Of a stretch of DNA of 27,057 nt, positions 8,608-16,600 are shown one piece after another. The notes beneath the pieces are model-generated. The model worked only from the letters and a program-made list of their open reading frames with translations, was not told where the DNA came from and did not search any database. The position numbers and the translations under genes are program-made. The DNA is from Obelidium mucronatum (taxonomy: Eukaryota; Chytridiomycota; Chytridiomycetes; Chytridiales; Chytriomycetaceae): positions 1 to 27,057 of the forward strand of contig JAIVFH010000333.1 of NCBI GenBank assembly GCA_025765595.1, written 5' to 3'. Positions within the stretch are counted from its first letter, which is position 1, and each line of letters starts with the position of its first letter.

Positions 8608-8765
8608 GTAGCGACCTGTGAACCAGTGGCTTGTGGCTCGTTCCCACATAAAAAGGTACAGAGCGGCCTGCTCACAGGCCGTGGCACAGGTCGCAAGCGG
8701 CCCGTGAGCGGCTCGTGACGCGACCGGTATCGCGACTCGCGAGGTCCGGCTCGCTTCCCCAATTG
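8608..8765 (+). repeat. Right terminal repeat of X1
   Basis: Same GC-rich array as 2092-2287, slightly shorter, ending in GCTCGCTTCCCCAATTG next to the GATGAAAA duplicate. Confidence 0.8.
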
Positions 8766-8773
8766 GATGAAAA
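8766..8773. repeat. 8-bp target-site duplication of X1 (right), GATGAAAA
   Basis: Exact copy of 6302-6309 directly after the right end of X1. Confidence 0.9.
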
Positions 8774-9566
8774 CCTAATCCAAACAAATAACAACAACAT
8801 GAACCCACCAGACCCCAAAGACCCCACAGACCCTACAGACCCCAATAAAAAAATAAAGAGAATTAGCAAAAGTACAGGAGAAACAGCGAGCCAATACAGT
8901 GTCAATAGTAGGGATCAAAATGGCCAGAATTGCAGAACCTCAGACAAAGACCCCAACGTCCCATGTAACCCCAAAGACACCGACAAAAACACCTATCTCA
9001 CAGACGCCACATGGAAAATAATCAGAGCAAGCAAAGAGGAAAAGGGAAATAAAAGACTGACTGGTCCAAACAACCACCAATACCAAGGAGAAAGCAACAA
9101 ACAAACTCAAAAGAAGGCCTTTATTGACTTAAAAAGAAAACAATGGTACAAGAAAACAAAGAAGCTACTGTTCGAAAAGACCCAGATCGAACATGCAGAA
9201 ACTGCAAAAGACACAACGGCGGGAAAAACAAAAACAGCAGGCAGGAAAAACGCAGCGGGAAAGCCTAAACAGGGAATGAGAGACAACAAAGAAAACAAAA
9301 ACCTCCAGAAGAGGACGACTCACCAAATGGAAGACTTGAACAAAACAATTAGAGTCCACATCAAGAAGACCCACATCGACAAAATGGCAAAAGCTGGAGG
9401 AATTGGTGACCGCTCTTTGAAAGCCAAACTTGGCCAAATCCTAAATCCATCTGGAGTTACTGTCCCAGTAATTACTGAGACTGCCCTCGGGAACAAACTC
9501 ACCTTTGAATGTACACGTGGCCAGTTCCATTTCCTCAACCAGGAAATAGCCATACGTGGAGACTCC
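8774..9566 (+). pseudogene. Middle part of the gag-like host ORF (Lys/Asn/Thr-rich)
   Basis: The frame continues in phase from 6089-6309 once X1 and one duplicate are removed. It starts with a low-complexity PPDPKDPTDPTDPNK stretch, then a long Lys/Thr/Asn-rich region, and near the end a more ordered segment with KMAKAGGIGDRSLKAKLGQI and VPVITETALGNKLTFECT. Such composition suits a nucleic-acid-binding first ORF of a retroelement. The visible ATG-like start further left lies inside the transposon end and is not the original one. At 9567 it meets the duplicated block shared with 3513. Confidence 0.45.
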
Positions 9567-9806
9567 AGAATGTTCTTCGTAAGAAGCAAATGCAAAGCCG
9601 ACAATCATGCTCATGGAAGTCACAAATCCCCTCAGGAAGGATGGGCAAACAATCGCTAAAGAAGTCGCAGACATATTTGACTAGTTTGCTGGGTGAAATC
9701 CTCGGACCAATGCGGCAAAGAAGACACCAACAGCCGAAGCGTGAAGGTGGTGGTTTCTATAAGCTACAACACAGAAGAGGAAAAAACCCAATGGTATACC
9801 ATACAA
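9567..9806 (+). pseudogene. Duplicated retroelement relic (copy of 3513-3753)
   Basis: This carries the same frame-broken coding pieces as 3513-3753. Across the Helitron-like insert B, one frame reads on (PYN before, GHHVYPVDPNEPVQT after), which supports insertion into a once continuous ORF. Confidence 0.5.
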
Positions 9807-10511
9807 CTAGAGACATACGCTCAGTCGCTTTGCTTCCTCGCAGTGCAGGTTGCAACTACAGAGAAATGAGGACTTAGTGGGATGGCAACACTTGCAAGGA
9901 GAAAATTTCTTTTAAGGGGTGTGTGCGATACGTCAGAATTTCTATTTTGATTACCAGAAAATTAAAAGAGGCTCTCTTCTTTGTTTCCAAATTTAAAATC
10001 TTGGGGGATGACCAGAAGATGTCAAACAAGCCAAAAGCAGACAGATTCTCATCATGAGTCTGCCTGCAATCTGTGCTGCTTACTAGGCATTAATCTGGCC
10101 TTGAGCCACTTCTTATTTTGCCTTCTTTAAGAGCTTCCATTATTTGTGTTAGTTGATGAAATCAATTAGAGGAAAGCTTATTCTCCTTTTCAGATGCACA
10201 AGCATGACATGACAGCAGCTAAAAAATTAAATAAGTAAAACATGATTACTCAGGTCAAAAATACCTTCTTGAGACTTTTGTGTTGTCTGGAGTTACTTTG
10301 GTTTCCAAGTCAATTTTCCTTTAATTGCCAGGGAAGCAACAGCTTGAACATGTCCAATTTCTAAAAATAGAACTATTTAAAACCCCCGTCTTAACCCTCA
10401 AACCATTTGAACAAAGTAGGAACATTTTTTCTATAAATAGAACTACAAGGAATTGGCCTCCAACCCTGTCAAACTCCCCCTTAACATGACAGGTTGACAA
10501 GCAACCTGCAA
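9807..10511 (-). mobile_element. Helitron-like non-autonomous element, copy B (705 bp)
   Basis: On the minus strand it runs from TTGCAGGTTGC to CTCTAG. The host bases are A on one side and T on the other with no duplication (plus strand: TACAA before, TGGGC after). It is nearly identical to copy A because both lie in the 945-bp duplicated block. Confidence 0.75.
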
Positions 10512-11516
10512 TGGGCACCATGTATACCCAGTGGACCCAAACGAGCCGGTCCAAACTATGGTTGACAGGGAGAGACCGAGATGGATGGTGGCGCCAAACC
10601 TAGAAGATGGGACAGAAATTAGAGATTGGTTCAAAATCAAAGACATCCAGTTCCATCTCATCAAGATGCACAGCAATGACCTCGAAGTCTTAGTAACTAC
10701 CCCCGCTGAAGTGGACAGATGGGATGGGAGAAAGGTAACAACATCGAGGAAAAAACGGAAAAAACTGGAAGAAAGAGAAATCTTACCACCGAGGTCAATG
10801 GATACAAGACTTAAGTGACACTCTACCACAAATAGGTCAAGGACGTTGGAGGCTACCGCCTCCGTGACCACTGCAGGCACTGTCAAAGAGACCACCCAAG
10901 CCACCTGTGCCATATCCCACGACACCAAGAGGACTCGGACTGGCAGAAGGTTGCCGACGAAAGACTGGTCTTCAACTTCAGCAGCGCTGATATCGCAAGG
11001 ATCAAAAAATTGGTGCGCAGCTATGTGGAACGCAAGAATGGCTTGACGCAAGCCGAGGCCCGTGGATGCCAGACCCTCCGCATCAAAGTGGACCCAGCCT
11101 GGATCCAAAAGGAAAACCGCCACAACCAGGAAAACCCAAAGCAACCACATACCCAGCCACAAACCAAGCCCACACTGGGAACAAAAAGAAAAAAGGATAA
11201 CAACCAAAACCCCAGCCATGCAACAAAAAAGAAGAAACTGAGAGAAAATAAGCCAAGGGCAAAAGAAACAAAAGAGAAATACACATTTCAATTCACGAAA
11301 CCAATCCCAAGCCTTGTGGGAATGGCCCCAAGAGAAAAAAGGAACACAATGATCCAAAAAATCATTGTAGAAGTGATAACACACAACGGAGAGCTATCAG
11401 AAGCATCAACTGCGATAGTACAACAACTGAAAACTTCCAAAAACCAATACCCGCAAATATCAAAACAAGATTCAACGGAAAAAACTGGGATACTGAAACT
11501 ATATCGGAAGACATAG
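10512..11516 (+). pseudogene. Gag-like ORF remains with zinc-knuckle-like motif
   Basis: An ordered segment in the 10531-10818 frame (RWMVAPNLEDGTEIRDWF, FHLIKMHSNDLEVLVTTPAE) is followed, after two frame changes at about 10800-10850, by a frame open to 11516. That frame begins RDHCRHCQRDHPSHLCH, a Cys-x2-Cys-x3-His-x4-Cys arrangement close to a CCHC zinc knuckle, then NFSSADIARIKKLVRSYVER and a long Lys/Pro/Asn-rich tail. Zinc knuckles bind nucleic acid in gag-like proteins of retroelements. The frame breaks mark it as non-functional. Confidence 0.5.
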
Positions 11517-11640
11517 CAGCCCTCGCGTTTGTGGATGACACCAACTCAGTAGCCGACAACTGGAAAGAACTGGAAAAACAGGCCAAACTGCTGTATGAAT
11601 TCCAAGAGGGAAATGCAGCCCAGGGTCCGAGCGGCACACG
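11373..11640 (+). pseudogene. Reverse-transcriptase palm fragment (AFVDD motif)
   Basis: In the frame open from about 11373, residues ISEDIAALAFVDDTNSVADN are followed by WKELEKQAKLLYEFQEGN. The A-F-V-D-D core with preceding hydrophobics and the following helix is the catalytic motif C of non-LTR-type reverse transcriptases, as in fungal LINE-like proteins. The domain is cut at about 11630, where the 12-bp minisatellite begins. Upstream RT motifs are not visible, so only this small piece remains. Confidence 0.55.
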
Positions 11641-12690
11641 CGATTCGGGGTCCGATTCGGGCCCTATTCCGGGTCCGATTCGGACTCCTAATCGGATCCG
11701 AATCGGACTGAGAGCAATTCGGAGCCTATTGGGGCCCACTTGGGGCTCCAATAGGAATGCTTATTAAAAAAACCGCGTTTTTTCATTGCTCCTAATCGGA
11801 TTTTTTGCTCCTAATAGGAGTGCTACTAGCATTTTTCACTCCTAATAGCAAACCAATTGGACCCATTAGGAGCCCTTATGGCCCCATTAGGAGCCCTAAT
11901 GGGGAGTTTTCCACCGATAAGGACCCTTCGCACCGGTGAACATAAAGCAACCAAGAGCAAATATTTATGCGGCTACACGATGCAGACTATAGCAACTTTA
12001 CTGTAGAAATCTCTTCCATTGCAATATAAACTTAGAAACTATGAGAATTTTTAACTTAACATAATTATCAAATGAAAATTTTCTCAACTCTGCACTTGCA
12101 CATATTTCCATTCCCATTAAAATTTCATTGATTGCCAGCAAACTTAGCTTCTTATTTTGTAGTGAATAAATTCCTGATTGTGAAATCTGAAGCATTAATT
12201 AACTTGATTTAAATTGAAAAGGTAGCTCAGTCAAATAGAAATAGCATTGGAATAATAATGATTTGTAACATATGTGAGACACAAGTTTGTATTATGTCAT
12301 TCATTAAACCCATTAAGGGCACAGGGCGACAACTTTTTCCATTTGAGTGAAATTTTTGGCAGAAAATTTCAGGATGAAGGCTCAGAAAAATTTTCTGATG
12401 GCTTCAAACCCCACCAGATGCCCAACGTTTTTGAGATTTGGAGTCCTAACAGGGATCCTAGTAGGACCCTAGCCGCGTTTGACTAGCTTTCCGACTAGGA
12501 CTATCAATGCGCTATTAGCGATGGGCTGAAAAAGCCGTTAGGAGCTGTAAATCCAATTGGAAGCGCATTTTGAGCTCAATTGGAGTCTGTTTGGAGTGCG
12601 TTAGGCCGAACAGACAGCCTAGTTTGATTCGGAGTCCAAATTGGACCCAAATCGGGCCAACCTAGTCGGAATCCAAATTGAGTGCCGCTC
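11640..12690. mobile_element. Element Y: non-coding insert with minisatellite ends in inverted arrangement
   Basis: The left end, GAGCGGCACACGCGATTCGG (11630-11649), and the right end, CCAAATTGAGTGCCGCTCGC (12671-12690), share an inverted GAGCGGCAC(...)ATT(C/T)GG core. Clusters of GATTCGGACTCC-type units lie inside both ends (11640-11910 and 12430-12680), and an AT-rich middle (11930-12360) shows no coding potential. Positions 11735-12110 recur inverted at 19373-19735. It separates an RT motif C fragment from a possible RT C-terminal fragment, so it may be an insertion into that ORF. No target duplicate could be fixed. Confidence 0.45.
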
Positions 12691-12695
12691 GCTAT

Positions 12696-13239
12696 AGTAC
12701 GTGGATGGGGCAACCAACAAACCAATACATGGAAGAAGACATGAACCCAATAAACTCCAAAACAAATAGATTCTCATTCGAACGGGTTGCAGGATATGGA
12801 CTTATACCAGAGATAACCCATGAATGCATAAAAAAATGTGGAGTAAAGAAGGCGGAAAGTATCAGAAGAATCAATGTACAAGCATGGAAAGACCTGAGAT
12901 ATGAAGTAAAGGAGAAAATCTGGAAATACCGCAATGAAAAGACAATTGAATTTGAACTTGCCTGCAGAATCACTGAGAAAGACAAGACCAAGAGGAAAGA
13001 TAAAACCCCCAGAAAAGAGGGGCCCAGAAAAAAAACTGAAAAGAACAATGAACCAAGAACAACCAAAAACACAAAGATCAAAAATGAAACCATATGTCAG
13101 CGAGGGGATAATGGGCGCAACAGGAAACCATGAATGCTCAGGAAGAATGGGGAGAATCAAGAAAGCAATTAAAACTCTAATGGAAGACAGAAAAGGAATC
13201 AAAAAAATACAACCTGGATGGACAACAACATCTAGCAGA
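12696..13239 (+). pseudogene. Possible C-terminal part of the RT-like ORF, interrupted by Helitron-like C
   Basis: A frame starting in the CTATAGTACGTGG block contains RFSFERVAGYGLIPEITHEC, CGVKKAESIRRINVQAWKDL and KEKIWKYRNEKTIEFELA. The last motif (K-x-IW-x-x-R...E-x-E) resembles the region downstream of the RT domain in fungal LINE-like polyproteins, but this is a weak match. A Lys-rich tail follows, with a shift to a second frame that stays open to 13239. In that frame the reading continues directly after Helitron-like C at 13925 (codon AGA, then TAC ATG). Confidence 0.4.
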
Positions 13240-13924
13240 TTGCAGGTTGCTTGTCAACCTGTCATGTTAAGGGGGAGTTTGAGGGGGTTGAAGGCCAATT
13301 CCTTGTAGTTCTATTTATAGAAAAGATGTTCCTACTTTGTTCAATGGTTTGAGGGTTAAGAAGGAAGTTTTTAATAGTTCTATTTTTAGAAAATGGACAC
13401 GTTCAAGCTGTTGCTTCCCTGGCAATTAAAGGAAAATTGACTTGGAAATAAAGTAACTCCAGACAACACAAAAGTCTCAAGAAGGTATTTTTGACCTGAG
13501 TAATCATGTTTTGCTTATTTTATTTTCTAGCTGCTGTCATGTCAGGCTTTCTGAAAACCAGAATAAGCTTTCCTCTAATTGATTTCATCAACTAACACAA
13601 ATAATGGAAGCTCTAAAGAAGGCAAAATAAGAAGTGACTCAAGGCTAGATTAATGCCTAGTAAGCAGCACATATTGCAGGCAGACTCATGATGAAAATCT
13701 GTCTGCTTTTGGCTTGTTTGACATCTTCTGGTCATCCCCCAAGATTTTAAATTTGAAACAAAGAAGAGAGCCTCTTTTAATTTTCATAGAAATTCTGACT
13801 TATCGCACACACCCCTAAAAAGAAATTTTCTCCTTGCAAGTGTTGCCATCCCACTAAGTCCTAATTTCTCTGGAGTTGCAACCTGCACTGTGAGGAAGCA
13901 AAGCGACTGAGCGTATGTGTCTAG
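13240..13924 (+). mobile_element. Helitron-like non-autonomous element, copy C (685 bp)
   Basis: It starts TTGCAGGTTGC after a host A and ends GTGTCTAG before a host T. It contains the 5' hairpin CAGGTTG/CAACCTG and the internal GCAACCTGCA near the other end. It is the inverse of copies A and B, with clear divergence in the middle. Confidence 0.8.
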
Positions 13925-14286
13925 TACATGAATGCATACGTCAAGAATGACGAATTCGAATACAAACCAAAGAAGCACCAAGTACCAGGAAAGAAATCAA
14001 AAACTGATGAGAGCAGACAGGAAAACAAAAAGAAGGAAACGCAGGGCAAAGGAAAGGAAAGTGAAAAGAAACCTCAAAAGGAAACTGGAAGAACTACAAG
14101 AATATGAAGACAGAGCATTCAAAGAGCTTAGAAAAGGGAAAACAACATTGGAAGAAATCAGTCATGACATAGCAAGGGAAAGACAAAGACTAGAAATACC
14201 TGACAAAGATGTGGACATGGGACCGGTGTCCCTACAAATACCCAGGGGACGGCAACAAGAGTGGACCTATCCAGAGGGGATTCCAC
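13925..14286 (+). pseudogene. Lys/Glu-rich coiled-coil segment of the host ORF, interrupted by X2
   Basis: Frame 13932 encodes a highly charged helix with RRAKERKVKRNLKRKLEEL and LRKGKTTLEEISHDIARERQ, then a more ordered VDMGPVSLQIPRGRQQEWT. It reaches the X2 duplicate GATTCCAC and continues in phase at 17894 when X2 and one duplicate are removed. A second frame is open from the C junction to about 14108. No enzyme motif is visible; it may be an RNA-binding or structural tail of the retroelement. Confidence 0.4.
14279..14286. repeat. 8-bp target-site duplication of X2 (left), GATTCCAC
   Basis: GATTCCAC precedes the CAATTGGGG end of X2 and recurs at 17886-17893 after its other end. Confidence 0.92.
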
Positions 14287-14586
14287 CAATTGGGGAAGCG
14301 AGCCGGACCTCGCGAGTCGTGATACCGGTCGCGTCACGAGCCGCTCAAAGGCCGCTTGCGACCTGTTGACGAGCTGCAAACGAGCCGCTTGCGACCTGTG
14401 CTACAGCCTGTGAGCAGGCCGCTCTGTACCTTTTTATGTGGGAGCGAGCCACAAGCCACTGGTTCACAGGCCACTACCCCCCAACCATCACTAAAACTCA
14501 AGAATAAGTCACAAAAAATGTATAAAATAAGGAAAATAGCTGTTTATTATTAATAAATAATTAAATAAATGGATAGTAAATATATT

Positions 14587-14787
14587 CACATTGCTCAACC
14601 CAGAGCTTGCAAAACCGATTCCCGTATCTTCCGATTGCGATCTGTGGCATTGCAATTGATGTTGAAGGTAACCCCTGCTTCTCCACCACAGCGCTTTCTG
14701 CAAACTTTCCTGGTTATTCTTCACTGCCCAGCTTGCTGCTCCCATTCCATCTGCCAGAATCAGCCGGATTCTCCGCTTTCTAGTATC
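14587..14787 (-). pseudogene. 3' fragment of the dioxygenase-like gene in X2
   Basis: Minus-strand match to 1781-1975, still encoding DTRKRRIRLILADGMG before a frameshift like that in X1. It shares with X1 the join to upstream sequence at GATACTAG, so both copies descend from one rearranged ancestor. Confidence 0.75.
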
Positions 14788-15087
14788 TGTTGCAAAAAGG
14801 CTGAAAGTAAAACAAGCAAACAAGAAGATGGAAAGGATGAGGCAGGCAAAAGTGGGATCAAAGAGAAAGTGATATCACCAAGTACAGAAGCGCATGCAAT
14901 AAAGGAAAACCCTCTGACACAATTAAGGGATTTCTTCTTGCCAATACATTGGACCTACAGCGTTGTGTTGACTGTGACTGGCTGCTTTGCCCCACCAGGC
15001 TGAACGCAAACCTGTTAAAACTGAATTAGAAAGAAGACACGCATTCTGGACCGCAACAAACAAGAAAAATAAAAACAAACAACAAAC

Positions 15088-15160
15088 ATGACCTTCATAG
15101 ATATAGCAAGAGCTGCAGTTGGGCTGGCCAACGAGTTGCAGAAGATTGGTGCAGGATTTT
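15088..15160 (+). CDS. Putative first exon of the X2 internal gene
   Basis: ATG at 15088, then TFIDIARAAVGLANELQKI, followed directly by donor GTAAGG at 15161. Downstream exons are uncertain; candidate coding pieces are TINWNGSKRCFYNLNALETT (within 15119-15319) and IFLDEGVACWMR (about 15380-15420). Presence of the same exon in X1 supports a real gene of unknown function. Confidence 0.35.
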
Positions 15161-15495
15161 GTAAGGAAAGAAAAGAAAAAAACAAAGGAAGAGAGGAAAA
15201 TTAAAACTGTCTACACAATCAATTGGAATGGTAGTAAACGTTGTTTTTACAACTTGAACGCTTTGGAAACCACCGTCGTTTCATATTCCCTGACTGGAAT
15301 TGTAAAAACCAATTCATAAAATCACAGAAGACCAAACTAAACATATAAACAAGAACTGCCTTTTAAAATAACAAGCTGCAAAGATCTTTCTTGATGAAGG
15401 TGTTGCCTGCTGGATGAGAGTGTTGTTTGTTTTTCATTTCCCACCGCTCCTGTCAAAAAAAATTAACAAAAAATACAAAACCACTCTGAGCAGTC

Positions 15496-16015
15496 TGTGG
15501 TGATGAATGGGCTTTCTCATTCTCCCATTCCACAATCAACCAGATGATGAATGGGCTTTCTCATTCTCTTTGTTGTGGGGCTGCTCTGGTCTTGGTGTTT
15601 TCAGCCTTGGGGGCTCCACACAATGTCCTACCTGCCTGCCACTGAAAACACGCATATTTGTATTTTCCTTATTTTTATTCAACTCTCTCTGTATCGAATC
15701 TGGTGTTAAATTGATGTATTTTGTACCAGTAGTTGGTTTGCCGCATTGCCAGCCATTCACTTCTGCCACCTCTATTAAAACAGATGCTCAAATGATGAAA
15801 ATCAGATGATGAAAGGGCTTTCTCTTTCTCTCTGGCTTCTTGTCTGCTGTTCTGTCTGCAACATTGCCATGCTGCGGAACTGCCGCTATGCTACACACTC
15901 ACTCTCTCTCTCCTAAATACATCAATGCATCAGTTACATAAAAAGACAAGGCTTGAATTGCAGATAAAAGCAGATGATGAAAGGGCTTTCTCTTTCTCTC
16001 TGCTTTTTGTGCTGT
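15496..16015 (+). repeat. Four dispersed copies of a GATGAA(A/T)GGGCTTTCTC motif
   Basis: The motif GATGAAWGGGCTTTCTC(A/T)TTCTC occurs near 15501, 15546, 15808 and 15975. The inverse copies in X1 lie near 7120, 7278, 7540 and 7580. Spacing is irregular. It may be a regulatory or subterminal protein-binding motif of the X family, or the result of local duplications. Confidence 0.6.
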
Positions 16016-16203
16016 TGTCCCAGCAAGACCTGATGCTGCTCCAATTTGCTGGAATATTAATTCAGCACAGACAAACTTGCAAACAATGGTGAGCTCTAGT
16101 CTAAATTTTCCTTTGTTTTCTATTGTAGTCTTCCATTTTTATTTTTTGAATGACAGATGGACGCGTTGCAAAGTAAGTCCCGCTATTCAAGCACAATTCA
16201 TTT

Positions 16204-16480
16204 GTGTTAAATTCAATGGAGCAAAGGTCCGGCTATGGGGACACTACCAGTTGTGTTGCAAGCCAATTCCGGCAGCTTCATCCAAGTGTTCCACCACCTG
16301 CACTTCTACAAGGCTCAAGCCAGAGACGTATGTGGTGCTTCGGGCCTTTGCAAACAACCAACATGTCAAGTAGGCATATTGGCAGGAGCCGCTTCAGGAA
16401 GGAAGTGCAAGCAAGAAGGCAAAGCACTGATTGGGGTATTTTTATTTATTGTTTCTTCAAGATTTTGTTATTTTTGACTT
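16204..16480 (+). pseudogene. Damaged copy of the X internal gene exon
   Basis: Counterpart of X1 6617-6874. It keeps SGSFIQVFHHLHFYKA and the FANNQHV region, but a deletion near 16310 changes the frame between them. Confidence 0.4.
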
Positions 16481-16600
16481 CGCGCATCCTTTTTTTGTTT
16501 TTGTTTATTGTTGGGGTACTTTGGATTTTGTTTATTACTTTAAATACATATGTTATGGTTTTAAAACTTTTCTGTTCATTGTTTCTTACCTTTTTTGAAA

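Larger units (their letters stand above)
6310..8765 (+). mobile_element. X1, a DNA transposon of the X/Z family (2456 bp)
   Basis: The element starts GTGTCCCCATAGCGAGC and ends CGCTTCCCCAATTG, flanked by the 8-bp duplicate GATGAAAA. Both ends share the inward core AGCGAGC(C/T)GGACCTCGCGAG plus arrays of GCCGCTTGCGACCTG-type motifs. X2 (14287-17885) is the same element in inverse orientation with its own 8-bp duplicate, so the borders are firm. Inside lie a leftward, probably spliced gene (6617-8008) and the 3' end of the dioxygenase-like gene (8308 onward). The dioxygenase part starts abruptly at GATACTAG, which equals 1781 in the longer element, so X1 looks like an internally deleted or recombined derivative. 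Eight-base duplications fit Zisupton/KDZ and hAT elements; no transposase is encoded here. Confidence 0.88.

Noticed and set aside
8715..8773. Start of a 314-codon frame inside the transposon end
   Set aside because: The first codons come from the terminal repeat of X1. The frame is a chance fusion of the transposon end with the older host ORF.
10443..11384. 313-codon open frame on the minus strand
   Set aside because: It is the antisense of Lys/Asn-rich gag-like sequence (giving Phe/Leu/Val-rich translation) and crosses the border of Helitron-like B, so it cannot be an old gene.
15496..16015. CRISPR-like array from repeated GGGCTTTCTC motifs
   Set aside because: Only four copies, irregular spacing and a eukaryotic transposon context.
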